This document shows positions 53,255 through 61,248 of a stretch of DNA of 64,000 bases, piece by piece. Under the pieces are notes generated by a model. The model saw nothing but the letters and a program-made list of their open reading frames with translations, did no database searches and was not told the origin of the DNA. Position 1 is the first letter of the stretch; each line of letters begins with the position of its first letter. Origin of the DNA: Phocaeicola faecium (GTDB taxonomy: Bacteria > Bacteroidota > Bacteroidia > Bacteroidales > Bacteroidaceae); contig NZ_JACSPQ010000002.1 of NCBI RefSeq assembly GCF_014837055.1, forward strand, positions 212,666-276,665, written 5' to 3'. A program made the position numbers and the translations under genes.

Positions 53255-54154
53255 ATGAAGAAGATTAGAGCTGCCGTAGTAGGATACGGAAACATTGGTA
53301 AGTTTACATTGGAAGCGCTTGAGGCTGCTCCCGATTTTGAAGTAGCCGGAATTGTTCGTCGCCACGGTGCAGAAAACAAGCCGGCTGAACTGGCTGACTA
53401 TCCGGTAGTAAAAGATATCAAAGAATTAAAGGATGTAGACGTGGCTATTCTTGCTACTCCTACCCGTAGCGTAGAGGCATACGCTAAAGAAATCTTGGCG
53501 CTCGGCATCAATACGGTTGACAGTTTCGATATTCATACACAGATTACGCAGTTGCGCCGCTCGCTCGACGAAACCGCAAAAGCTCATAACGCTGTGTCTG
53601 TAATTTCGGCAGGCTGGGACCCGGGAAGCGACTCGGTAGTACGTGCGTTGCTGCAGGCTATTGCTCCGAAGGGAATTACTTACACTAACTTTGGTCCGGG
53701 ACGCAGCATGGGACACTCGGTTGCCGTGCGTGCCATCGACGGAGTGAAAGACGCTCTTTCAATGACGATTCCCGTGGGTACGGGCATTCACCGCCGTATG
53801 GTGTACGTAGAACTGGAAGAGGGAGCCGACTTTAAGACTGTAGAAGCTGCTATCAAGGCAGACCCCTACTTTGTAAACGATGAAACGCATGTAATTCAGG
53901 TTCCGAGCGTTGACGATTTGAACGATGTAGGCCACGGTGTGAACTTAGTTCGCAAAGGCGTATCGGGTAAAACCCATAACCAGTTGTTCGAGTTTGATAT
54001 GAAGATTAACAACCCGGCTCTTACGGCTCAGGTATTGGTATGCGTTGCCCGTGCTTCAATGAGACAACAACCGGGATGCTATACGATGATTGAAATTCCG
54101 GTAATCGACTTGCTGGAAGGCGACCGCGAAGAACTCATTGCCCACTTGGTATAA
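53255..54154 (+). CDS. ddh: meso-diaminopimelate D-dehydrogenase
   Basis: A 299-residue NADP-dependent enzyme that makes meso-diaminopimelate in one step from tetrahydrodipicolinate, for peptidoglycan and lysine. The Rossmann start is [20 protein letters not shown] (about 4-23). Typical Ddh motifs follow: [40 protein letters not shown] (about 119-138) and [20 protein letters not shown]. It is transcribed alone between a good promoter and a long terminator-like hairpin. Confidence 0.95.
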   Translation: MKKIRAAVVGYGNIGKFTLEALEAAPDFEVAGIVRRHGAENKPAELADYPVVKDIKELKDVDVAILATPTRSVEAYAKEILALGINTVDSFDIHTQITQLRRSLDETAKAHNAVSVISAGWDPGSDSVVRALLQAIAPKGITYTNFGPGRSMGHSVAVRAIDGVKDALSMTIPVGTGIHRRMVYVELEEGADFKTVEAAIKADPYFVNDETHVIQVPSVDDLNDVGHGVNLVRKGVSGKTHNQLFEFDMKINNPALTAQVLVCVARASMRQQPGCYTMIEIPVIDLLEGDREELIAHLV

Positions 54155-54192
54155 TCGGATAATTCCGATCCCTGATTTTTAAGGGAACTATT

Positions 54193-54274
54193 AACCCCCC
54201 CCCTATTCTGTTGAATGACAGGCAGAACCGAATGTTCTCCTGTGAATGTCCAACGGAATAGGGGGTTGCTTTTT
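54193..54274 (+). terminator. Long terminator hairpin after ddh with a C9 tract
   Basis: AACCCCC...TATTCTGTTG at 54193-54212 pairs with CAACGGAATAGGGGGTT at 54251-54267, and a T-run (54270-54274) follows. The left arm contains nine consecutive C residues, four more than needed to pair, which could slip in length. A nested GACAGG/CCTGT stem is inside the loop. Confidence 0.6.
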
Positions 54275-54318
54275 CATGCAGAAAGCTGCGTGATAAATTT
54301 CTACCTGATGCATCGGTT

Positions 54319-54385
54319 AACGCAAGCCGTAGTGTTGATTGTTTCTATGGGAAGAAAGGGGCAACGCTACGGCTTGCGTTTTTTA
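54319..54385. repeat. 22-bp-period intergenic repeat array, locus E
   Basis: Units begin at 54319 (AACGCAAGCCGTAG), 54341 (GTTTCTATGGG) and 54363 (AACGCTACGGC), exactly 22 bases apart. The first and third form a perfect 14-bp inverted repeat (54319-54332 with 54367-54380), followed by six T residues, so the array can also act as a terminator. It abuts the DUF1893 stop at 54383. Confidence 0.8.
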
Positions 54386-54802
54386 ACCCTTTTTTCTCAT
54401 TTCTGTCACGAATTTGATAATAACGGGAAGCATCTCTTGGGCGGAAGTCAAATCCCCGCAGGCAGTTTCGAGCGGACATCTTCCATTCTTGGCACGGTTG
54501 ATGATGAAAGGTACTTCTTCGCCACACGTTACCTTTGCTCCTGCGTCTTCCAGCAGTCGGCGTGCAGGCGTACTGATTACGTCGGCATATACGTTTGTGA
54601 TGCCTCCCAATACCATCAGTGCGGCAGCCCCTTTACCGATAACCTTGTCGGCAATGGAAGCATCTTTCAGGTACTCAGGCTTTTGGGTATATAAATCGTA
54701 CAGGTCGGCAACTCCTCTTTGCGTGTAGGTATGTATGCCGTAAGCGTTTTTGATGACGCATGAATAGTTTCCCTCGTGCAAGATTCTCTTTATCTCTTCC
54801 AT
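54383..54802 (-). CDS. DUF1893 family protein
   Basis: A 139-residue cytoplasmic protein of the DUF1893 family, function unknown. The fold is distantly like cytidine deaminase-type proteins, but I see no complete zinc site. Recognisable stretches are NYSCVIKNAYGIHTYTQRGVADLYDLY (near residues 12-38), ADKVIGKGAAALMVLGGI (about 51-68) and ISTPARRLLEDAGAKVTCGEEVPFI (about 76-100). It is encoded 15 bases after the helicase-TPR gene on the same strand, so the two are probably one transcript. Confidence 0.85.
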   Translation of the reverse strand: MEEIKRILHEGNYSCVIKNAYGIHTYTQRGVADLYDLYTQKPEYLKDASIADKVIGKGAAALMVLGGITNVYADVISTPARRLLEDAGAKVTCGEEVPFIINRAKNGRCPLETACGDLTSAQEMLPVIIKFVTEMRKKG

Positions 54803-54817
54803 AATGATATTGATGGT

Positions 54818-56827
54818 TTAGTTGTTCTTCCTTTTCCGGAGTTCCTCGGCTATCCGGTAGTGCAGGGCGGCTTCCGTTTCTTTTCCGGCACTGTCGAGCG
54901 CATCGGCAAAACACTCGTGCGCCCCCGCGTGATGAGGCTTCAGGCTGGTAGCCTTGTCTAAGTCGGCAAGAGCTCCCTCGGTGTCTCCCGTGTGTAGGCG
55001 CAACTTCCCCCGGTTATATACCGCCTTAAACTCGTTGGGGCGGAGCTTCACCGCTTCATTCAAACATGCTTCCGCTTCGTCAATGCGGTCGGCATCAAAC
55101 AGCGTAACCCCTTTTCTTACCCAAGCATCGACATACGTAGGATAAAGTTCAATCGCTTTGTTGTAATTGGCGATGGCAGCCTGCGGGTCGTGTGCTTTGG
55201 TTATACATTCATTCCCCATGAGGTAATACTCGTGTGCATATTTTTCCAGATTCTTCTGTTGCTCCTGCATCCGTTCTTTCAACCGCCGGTTTTCGGCTTT
55301 CAGTTGGTTGATAACCCCTAACTTCCGCCGGATAAGTCGTTGGATGATTGGCTTTTCAATGTCGTACCGGCTGTGGATAGCCTTAAAGAACTGATTGAGA
55401 AACTCTTCGAAGTCCCCTTTGTCGAATGCCTGTGCAGCGGCTACGTACTGAATATCTGCCTGTGCCTGCTTCATGGCGCGGTCTACTGCCTGCTGGTTGT
55501 TGAACCGCTTGGAGAAAGCCACGATTTCGGGACGCACAAAAATATCCCCTCGTGTGATTTCGCGTTTCAACTGAATCCCGTCGAGCGAAGTACAGCGGCT
55601 CAACGCCACATACGCCTGTCCGCCTGCAAACACCCCTCCCGTGAAGTCGATAACCACCCGGCTGAAGGTCAGTCCCTGACTTTTGTGTACGGTAATAGCC
55701 CACGCCAGACGGATGGGGTACTGCGTAAACGTGCCCAACTCTTCTTCTTCAATCTTTTTCTCGGTTTCATTGTAACGGTAACGCACGTTGCTCCAACTCT
55801 CCCGGTGAACGTCCATTTCCTTTCCGTCTTCGGTAATGATGTAGATATTTCCATCGTCTGAAATGCCTGAAACCGTACCGATAGTCCCGTTTACCCACCG
55901 CTTGTCCGCATCGTTTTTGATAAAAATAACCTGAGCGCCGGGTTTTATCACGAGTTCCATGAGGGTAGGAAGGCTGTTTAGAGGAAATTCTCCTTTGATT
56001 TCGCCCTGAAGCGTAACGGGTTCGCCCGGCAGCTCTGCCAACTTTTGTTCGTTGATGTAATCTACCGTGTCGCGGCGTGTGGCGAGGGTGATGTATAAAT
56101 CGTTTTCGTCTTTTCGTATAGGCGTATTATAGCGCGTATTCAGTAGCTGAAGGTCGGCAGCCCCGGCAGTATTGGTACGGATGTGGTCGAGTACGCTTAC
56201 AAATACTTGGTCTGTCTGTCGGTACACTTTCGTCAGTTCGATAGCCACCAGTTCCATCTCCTGAAATACCCTTGCCGAAAAGAAATAAGGATTCGGATAA
56301 AAACGGTTGATGATTTCCCTCTCGTCGCTCTTCACCACCGGTTCCAACTGAAAGATGTCGCCTACCAACAAGAGCTGTTTTCCCCCGAAAGGCTCTCGCA
56401 TATTCCGCGAATATACCCGTAATACCTTATCTATAAAGTCGATAACATCGGCTCTCACCATTGAAATCTCGTCGATAATCACCAGTTCGATGTTCTGTAT
56501 CAGCTTGCGGTGGTCAGACGAATACTTCAGAAAATCATGCAATTTGTTTCCTTGAAACTTCGGGTCGTCCGGCAGTAACGGATGAAAAGGCAGTTTGAAA
56601 AAGCTGTGTAGCGTACTTCCTCCGGCATTAATGGCAGCAATTCCCGTAGGAGCAAGTACCACATATTTCTTTTTTGTGTTTTGACACACATATTTCAGAA
56701 AAGTCGATTTGCCGGTACCGGCTTTTCCCGTCAGGAACACCGACTGATGAGTATACTGTATCAGCTTCAGCGCATTCTGAAATTCGGGATTATCTGTATC
56801 TATTACGGTGTGTGCCATCGTTGTCAC
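54818..56827 (-). CDS. Pif1/RecD-like SF1 helicase fused to C-terminal TPR repeats
   Basis: A 669-residue protein. The N-terminal helicase has Walker A GKAGTGKST (about 33-41), LAPTGIAAINAGGSTLHSFF (about 58-77), Walker B VIIDEISMVRADV (about 115-127) and GDIFQLEPV (about 155-163). The C-terminal helicase motif is AWAITVHKSQGLTFSRVVID (about 380-399), with YVALSRCTSLDGI after it. A coiled-coil-like segment (about 505-540) leads into three TPR-like repeats (about 545-660: AIANYNKAIELYPTYVDAW, AEACLNEAVKLRPNEFKAVY and ALADLDKATSLKPHHAGAHE). The TPR part probably mediates a protein contact. A -7 box very close upstream makes the Met at 56818 as likely a start as 56827. Confidence 0.9.
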   Translation of the reverse strand: MTTMAHTVIDTDNPEFQNALKLIQYTHQSVFLTGKAGTGKSTFLKYVCQNTKKKYVVLAPTGIAAINAGGSTLHSFFKLPFHPLLPDDPKFQGNKLHDFLKYSSDHRKLIQNIELVIIDEISMVRADVIDFIDKVLRVYSRNMREPFGGKQLLLVGDIFQLEPVVKSDEREIINRFYPNPYFFSARVFQEMELVAIELTKVYRQTDQVFVSVLDHIRTNTAGAADLQLLNTRYNTPIRKDENDLYITLATRRDTVDYINEQKLAELPGEPVTLQGEIKGEFPLNSLPTLMELVIKPGAQVIFIKNDADKRWVNGTIGTVSGISDDGNIYIITEDGKEMDVHRESWSNVRYRYNETEKKIEEEELGTFTQYPIRLAWAITVHKSQGLTFSRVVIDFTGGVFAGGQAYVALSRCTSLDGIQLKREITRGDIFVRPEIVAFSKRFNNQQAVDRAMKQAQADIQYVAAAQAFDKGDFEEFLNQFFKAIHSRYDIEKPIIQRLIRRKLGVINQLKAENRRLKERMQEQQKNLEKYAHEYYLMGNECITKAHDPQAAIANYNKAIELYPTYVDAWVRKGVTLFDADRIDEAEACLNEAVKLRPNEFKAVYNRGKLRLHTGDTEGALADLDKATSLKPHHAGAHECFADALDSAGKETEAALHYRIAEELRKRKNN

Positions 56828-56838
56828 TCTTTTTTCTA

Positions 56839-56846
56839 CAAAGATA
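56839..56846 (-). promoter_or_regulatory. Candidate -7 box for the helicase-TPR gene
   Basis: TATCTTTG on the minus strand, 12 bases before the 56827 start and 21 before the 56818 start. The short distance favours the downstream Met. Confidence 0.45.
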
Positions 56847-56865
56847 GATACAAAAAGGCAATAAA

Positions 56866-56893
56866 AAAAGCGACCACGTTGGTGATCGCTTTT
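56866..56893. terminator. Bidirectional terminator downstream of the small ORF
   Basis: AAAAGCGACCAC and GTGATCGCTTTT pair over 12 bp with one G-U and a short loop, with T/A runs on both sides. It lies 88 bases after the stop of the 32-residue ORF on the minus strand. Confidence 0.75.
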
Positions 56894-56981
56894 CGTTTTT
56901 AATTTATTATTTACGAAAGCCTCTCGGCATTTATCAGATTCTCTACTAAAGCTGACGCTTTATAAATGGCTGTCAGCTCAT

Positions 56982-57080
56982 TTACTTCTTGCTCACCATG
57001 TTGTCGTTGAGCATTACGTATCCCCAAATCATCGGGTCTGCGTTCATAATCTTGTGAAAAATGTTCTTTACCTTTTTCAT
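56982..57080 (-). CDS. Small protein, 32 residues (unrecognised)
   Basis: ATG at 57080 to TAA at 56982 encodes a basic, Met-rich 32-residue peptide starting MKKVKNIFHKIM and ending YVMLNDNMVSKK. An AAAGGA ribosome-binding-like sequence lies 7 bases before the ATG, which is stronger than usual for this phylum. A TATCTTTG box at 57245-57252 and a terminator at 56866-56893 frame it as a transcription unit. The first half is amphipathic. I do not recognise a family. The 707-base interval between the helicase and the cytidylate-kinase-like gene has no other coding region, so an isolated small gene is plausible. Confidence 0.55.
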   Translation of the reverse strand: MKKVKNIFHKIMNADPMIWGYVMLNDNMVSKK

Positions 57081-57244
57081 AATGTTATCCTTTCTTTTTA
57101 GTTAATAAAAATAATACCTAAAAACTTTACCTAAAATCGGGTGAGCCTCACGGCTGACCTTCAGTGTTCACTAATCTTATTTCCTTAAAACAATCTTCGT
57201 GTTCGTTTAGTTGAGTCTAGACTTATTTTCTTTTGATTACACTG

Positions 57245-57252
57245 CAAAGATA
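57245..57252 (-). promoter_or_regulatory. Candidate -7 box for the 32-residue ORF
   Basis: TATCTTTG on the minus strand, giving a leader of about 160 bases before the ATG at 57080. The leader contains a short hairpin (GTCAGCC/GGCTCAC, one mismatch, near 57140-57160). No -33 TTTG was seen. Confidence 0.45.
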
Positions 57253-57433
57253 GTGCATTTTTAGATAGAAAATATGTTTTACAGCATAAAACTTCTCTTT
57301 TCCCCTGTTTTATTGATGTAAATCAAATAGGAAGGCTATGGTATGACAATATTGTTACATTAAAACGCGATTTGGCAGACGGATACTGACAAACAGGCAG
57401 AAGTTTGAAATTACCGATAACTTTTTGATGAGT

Positions 57434-57491
57434 AAAGCGCGGTGAAAAGTAGAAATCAGAGTGTGATTCTCCGTGCTTTTCACCGCGCTTT
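57434..57491. terminator. Long hairpin after the cytidylate-kinase-like gene
   Basis: AAAGCGCGGTGAAAAG (57434-57449) and its perfect complement (57476-57491) form a 16-bp stem with a 26-base loop, 45 bases after the stop of the minus-strand gene. There is no long T-run. Confidence 0.6.
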
Positions 57492-57535
57492 AATGAAAAT
57501 AGTATGCCTGTACAGGTCTGTATTCGTAGCGAAGG

Positions 57536-58165
57536 CTATAATTTCAGTTTCAGCGATACGAACTTCTTGATAAACTCCACTGTTCCGTCGATACCCAGTA
57601 CCGAAGAGTCGATGCAAAGATGGTAAGTGGCAGCAGCTCCCCACGTCTTGTAACTATAATAATTATAGTAAGAAGAACGTTTCTTGTCTGCTTTCTCCAT
57701 CAGTTCTTCAGCTTCTTCAGCGTCGATGTTATGAAGGCTCATCAGGCGCTGGATGCGTGCTTCAGGCGATGCCGATACAAAGACATTCGCGCAGCGCGGA
57801 TGGTCGCGCAGGATATAGTCGGCACACCGTCCTACGAAAAGGCAGGATTGTTTCTCGGCAAGGTGACGGATGACATCACTTTGGATTTTAAACAGTGAGT
57901 CGTTGCTTAAATACGAGTTATAGGGATATGCGCCTTCGGTAATAAACGGAAAGCGTGTACCAAACAAACCTCCTAAAATTGTTTGCGATGCTTTCTCATC
58001 GGCTTTTTCGAAAAACTCGCGGCAGAGTCCGCTTTCTTCCGAAGCAAGGTTAATCAGTTCTTTATCGTAGAAGGCAATGCCTAATTCTTTAGCCAGCTTT
58101 TCACCGATTTCTTTTCCGCCACTTCCTAACTGACGTCCTAAATTAATAACATAGTGTTCGCTCAT
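57536..58165 (-). CDS. Cytidylate kinase-like family protein
   Basis: A 209-residue P-loop kinase-like protein (PF13189 type). The N-terminus INLGRQLGSGGKEIGEKLAKEL (about 7-28) is a glycine-rich P-loop variant, GRQLGSGGKEIG in place of GPSGSGKST. LFVGRCADYILRDHPRCANVFVSA (about 109-132) and ARIQRLMSLHNIDAEEAEELM (about 136-156) are typical of the family. LCIDSSVLGIDG is near the C-terminus. Family members resemble CMP kinase but the substrate is often unproven. It is distinct from Cmk proper. A TATATTTG box on the minus strand at 58196-58203 may be its -7 element. Confidence 0.88.
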   Translation of the reverse strand: MSEHYVINLGRQLGSGGKEIGEKLAKELGIAFYDKELINLASEESGLCREFFEKADEKASQTILGGLFGTRFPFITEGAYPYNSYLSNDSLFKIQSDVIRHLAEKQSCLFVGRCADYILRDHPRCANVFVSASPEARIQRLMSLHNIDAEEAEELMEKADKKRSSYYNYYSYKTWGAAATYHLCIDSSVLGIDGTVEFIKKFVSLKLKL

Positions 58166-58311
58166 AGTGCTGTTGGTTTAGTTGATTGTTACAGGCAAAT
58201 ATATATTTTTTGTTCGAGAAACCATTGAATTGAGGCATGGATTTTATATTTCTTCGTAAATAATCTGCATTGCGTAAGGTGGGCGTGCGTATTCTTCTGA
58301 AAAACTTTCGT

Positions 58312-58319
58312 TATATTTG
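58312..58319 (+). promoter_or_regulatory. Candidate -7 box for the S8 peptidase-xseA operon
   Basis: TATATTTG lies 22 bases before the ATG at 58342. No -33 TTTG is clear. Confidence 0.5.
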
Positions 58320-58341
58320 TCCGATATAAAATAATGTATTG

Positions 58342-59715
58342 ATGAAAAGGATTACACTGATAGGTTTGTTATTGGCATGTGTACTGTCGAATGTTCATGC
58401 CGGAGAGAAGAGTTATAAGTATCGTGTGAAATTAACGGATAAGGCAGAAACCGTTTATGCGCTGGATAAGCCGGAGGAGTTTTTGTCCGCCCGTGCGTTG
58501 GAGCGTAGGGCGAAGCAGGGCATTGCGGTCGATTCTACCGACTTGCCGGTATGCGAATCGTACGTCCGCAAGCTGGTAGAGCAAGGCGGCAAATATTTGT
58601 CGGCAAGCAAGTGGAACAATACGGTGCTTGTCCAGACATCTGATGAATTGACGGCAGAAGCCTTTAAGAAGAATCCTTTTGTGGAGTCAGTAAAAAGAGT
58701 TTGGGTGTCTCCCGACACGGTTTATCCGTCGAATGCAGACCGGAAAAAGGAGGTAAAGAACGTTTGGAAAAAGCAAAAAGATTATTACGGTATGGGAGCC
58801 GGTCAGATACGGATGCTCCACGCAGACAGCTTACATGCGGCAGGATTCCGGGGCGAAGGCATGTTGATAGCCGTGATTGATGCCGGTTTTTATAATGTGG
58901 ATGCGATGAAGATGTTTAAAAAACTGGATTTGAAGGGCACGCGCGACTTTGTGAATCCACAGTCGGACATCTACGCCGAGCATAGCCACGGGCTGAAAGT
59001 CTTGTCGTGTATGGCTGCCAACGTACCCCATGTGATGGTAGGAACAGCGCCCGAAGCTGCTTACTGGTTGCTCCGTTCGGAAGATAATGATACAGAACAG
59101 CCCGTGGAGGAAGATAACTGGGCGGCTTCGATAGAGTTTGCCGACAGTGTGGGGGTGGATGTGGTGAATACTTCGCTGGGATATTATTCTTTCGATGACC
59201 CTTCTTATGATTACCGTTACCGAGACCTCGACGGAAAAACTTCACTGATGACGGTTTCGGCTGAGATGGCTGCCGCTAAAGGAATGTTAGTGGTGTGCAG
59301 TGCGGGAAATTCGGGCATGGATACTTGGAAGAAGATAACGCCTCCGGCGGATGCCGAAGGCGTACTGACGGTGGGGGCTGTAGACTCGATGAGGGTAAAT
59401 GCTACGTTTTCTTCCATCGGTAATACCGCCGACGGCAGAATCAAACCCGATGTGATGGCGATGGGAGTTCATGCCAGTGTGACTGGTACTGATGGAGGAA
59501 CATCGTTTGCCAACGGAACTTCGTTTGCTTCGCCGATTTGCTGCGGGGCAGTGGCGTGTTTGTGGCAAGCCTGCCCGTGGCTTACGGTAAAAGAACTTAT
59601 TGATGTGGTGCGCCGTGCGTCCGACAGGGCGGATTATCCGGATAATATCTTTGGTTACGGAATCCCTGATATGTGGAAAGCCTATCGGTTGGGACTGGAA
59701 ATGAAACCTCGTTGA
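58342..59715 (+). CDS. S8 family (subtilisin-like) serine peptidase, exported
   Basis: A 457-residue subtilase. The signal peptide is MKRITLIGLLLACVLSNVHA (an ambiguous lipobox, LLAC, is also present). A propeptide-like region (about 25-140) is followed by the catalytic domain with Asp180 in AVIDAGF, His216 in EHSHGLKVLS and Ser394 in NGTSFASP; the oxyanion Asn is in CSAGNSGMD. There is no C-terminal sorting domain. The ATG at 58342 is used; an in-frame TTG three bases earlier was not chosen. xseA follows by 21 bases, so they are probably co-transcribed. Confidence 0.94.
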   Translation: MKRITLIGLLLACVLSNVHAGEKSYKYRVKLTDKAETVYALDKPEEFLSARALERRAKQGIAVDSTDLPVCESYVRKLVEQGGKYLSASKWNNTVLVQTSDELTAEAFKKNPFVESVKRVWVSPDTVYPSNADRKKEVKNVWKKQKDYYGMGAGQIRMLHADSLHAAGFRGEGMLIAVIDAGFYNVDAMKMFKKLDLKGTRDFVNPQSDIYAEHSHGLKVLSCMAANVPHVMVGTAPEAAYWLLRSEDNDTEQPVEEDNWAASIEFADSVGVDVVNTSLGYYSFDDPSYDYRYRDLDGKTSLMTVSAEMAAAKGMLVVCSAGNSGMDTWKKITPPADAEGVLTVGAVDSMRVNATFSSIGNTADGRIKPDVMAMGVHASVTGTDGGTSFANGTSFASPICCGAVACLWQACPWLTVKELIDVVRRASDRADYPDNIFGYGIPDMWKAYRLGLEMKPR

Positions 59716-59736
59716 ACCTGAAACATTTATCGGTAT

Positions 59737-61056
59737 ATGGAAAAAGCCGTACTGTCACTTTTCGAACTCAACCAGTTGGTGCGCCGTAGTGTACGTACCT
59801 GTCTGCCCGATGAATATTGGGTACAGGTAGAACTGAGCGACGTACGTGCCAATTATTCGGGGCATTGTTACTTGGAGTGTGTGCAAAAAGACCCGAAAAG
59901 CAATTCGCTGATAGCCAAAGCGAGAGGAATTATCTGGAGCAACGTGTTCAGCCAACTGAAACCTTATTTCGAGCAGGAAACGGGGCAAGCCTTCGTATCC
60001 GGCATCAAGGTGCTGGTGAAAGTTACAGTCGACTTTCACGAACTTTACGGCTATTCGCTGACGATAGTAGACATTGACCCCGCCTATACGTTGGGCGATA
60101 TGGCAAGGCGGAGGCGCGAAATACTTTTGCGCCTGCAAGAAGAGGGCGTGTTGAGCCTGAATAAGGAGCTGGAACTGCCGGTGCTTGCGCAGCGCATCGC
60201 TGTCATATCCTCGGCTACGGCAGCCGGTTACGGCGATTTCTGTAACCAGTTGGAGAATAATGCGTTCGGCTTTGCCTTTTACCCGCGTCTGTTTCCCGCC
60301 ATCATGCAGGGCGAGCGGGTAGAAGCATCGGTTATCGCGGCGTTAGACCGTATTTATGCCGAAAGCGAAAAGTGGGACGTGGTGGTTATCATCCGGGGTG
60401 GAGGAGCCACATCCGACTTATCGGGATTCGATACCTACGACCTTGCTGCCAGTTGTGCACAGTTTCCGCTGCCCATCATCACCGGTATCGGACACGAACG
60501 AGACGATACGGTAATAGACCTCGTTGCGCACACCCGCGTTAAGACACCTACCGCCGCAGCCGAATTTCTGGTAAACCACTTGCGCCAGACCGCCGAACAG
60601 CTCGAAAACTATGCTTATTATATACGTCAGGAAGTGCCTGCCCGCCTGAACCGGGAGAAAGAGCGGCTGGAACGCTGCATAACCCGCATCCCGGCACGTG
60701 TGCAGATGCGGCTTCAGCGTGAAGATTTCCGGCGCGAACGGTTGGCTAAGCGCATGGAAATGGCATGGCAGTCTCGTTTGGCAAGAGAACAATACCGTTT
60801 GGAGCTGTCATCGCGGCTGTCGGTAGCCTTGCAAGCACGCTTGTTGAAAGAAAAACATCGGTTGGATTTGTTGGAAAAGTCTGTGGAGGCAGCTTCGCCC
60901 GACTTGCTGTTAAAGCGCGGGTATAGCATCACACTGAAAGACGGGAAAGCCGTAACAGATGCTTCCCTCTTAAAGCCCGGCGACAGGGTAGTGACCCGTG
61001 TGGCAAAAGGGCAGTTCAGCAGCGAAGTTCAGGGTACGGACATGCACGCAGAGTAG
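59737..61056 (+). CDS. xseA: Exodeoxyribonuclease VII large subunit
   Basis: A 439-residue cytoplasmic nuclease subunit that, with XseB, degrades single-stranded DNA. An N-terminal OB fold (about 5-105, SLFELNQLVRRSVRTCLPDE and VQVELSDVRANYSGHCYLE) is followed by the nuclease domain: RIAVISSATAAGYGDFCNQL (about 151-170), VVIIRGGGATSDLSGFD (about 211-227) and PIITGIGHERDDTVIDLVAH (about 247-266). A C-terminal helical region rich in Arg, Glu and Leu (about 280-390) is the long coiled coil that binds XseB. It follows the S8 peptidase gene. No xseB-like ORF is found in the 190 bases after it, which instead hold repeat locus G. Confidence 0.95.
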   Translation: MEKAVLSLFELNQLVRRSVRTCLPDEYWVQVELSDVRANYSGHCYLECVQKDPKSNSLIAKARGIIWSNVFSQLKPYFEQETGQAFVSGIKVLVKVTVDFHELYGYSLTIVDIDPAYTLGDMARRRREILLRLQEEGVLSLNKELELPVLAQRIAVISSATAAGYGDFCNQLENNAFGFAFYPRLFPAIMQGERVEASVIAALDRIYAESEKWDVVVIIRGGGATSDLSGFDTYDLAASCAQFPLPIITGIGHERDDTVIDLVAHTRVKTPTAAAEFLVNHLRQTAEQLENYAYYIRQEVPARLNREKERLERCITRIPARVQMRLQREDFRRERLAKRMEMAWQSRLAREQYRLELSSRLSVALQARLLKEKHRLDLLEKSVEAASPDLLLKRGYSITLKDGKAVTDASLLKPGDRVVTRVAKGQFSSEVQGTDMHAE

Positions 61057-61096
61057 GAATCGTAAACGCCATTCGGCTCTCTTCGGAGACAGAAAA

Positions 61097-61206
61097 AACG
61101 CTACCCATAGAACCGGTCAACTCTATGGGTAGAATCAGGTAACGCATCCGCATGGGATGGACAACACTAACGGTAGCGTTTTTTGAAATGTACCGTTAGT
61201 GATATT
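61097..61206. repeat. 22-bp-period intergenic repeat array, locus G
   Basis: Units start at 61097 (AACGCTACCCATAGA), 61119 (AACTCTATGGGTAGA), 61141 (AACGCATCCGC) and 61163 (AACACTAACGG), each exactly 22 bases apart, then an imperfect fifth. Units 1 and 2 contain the complementary CTACCCATAGA/TCTATGGGTAG. Unit 4 CACTAACGGTA pairs with TACCGTTAGTG further on. The array lies between convergent xseA and mutS2. Confidence 0.85.
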
Positions 61207-61248
61207 TGTCTTATAATGAATGAGTTATGTTTTTTTCTTAAAAACACT

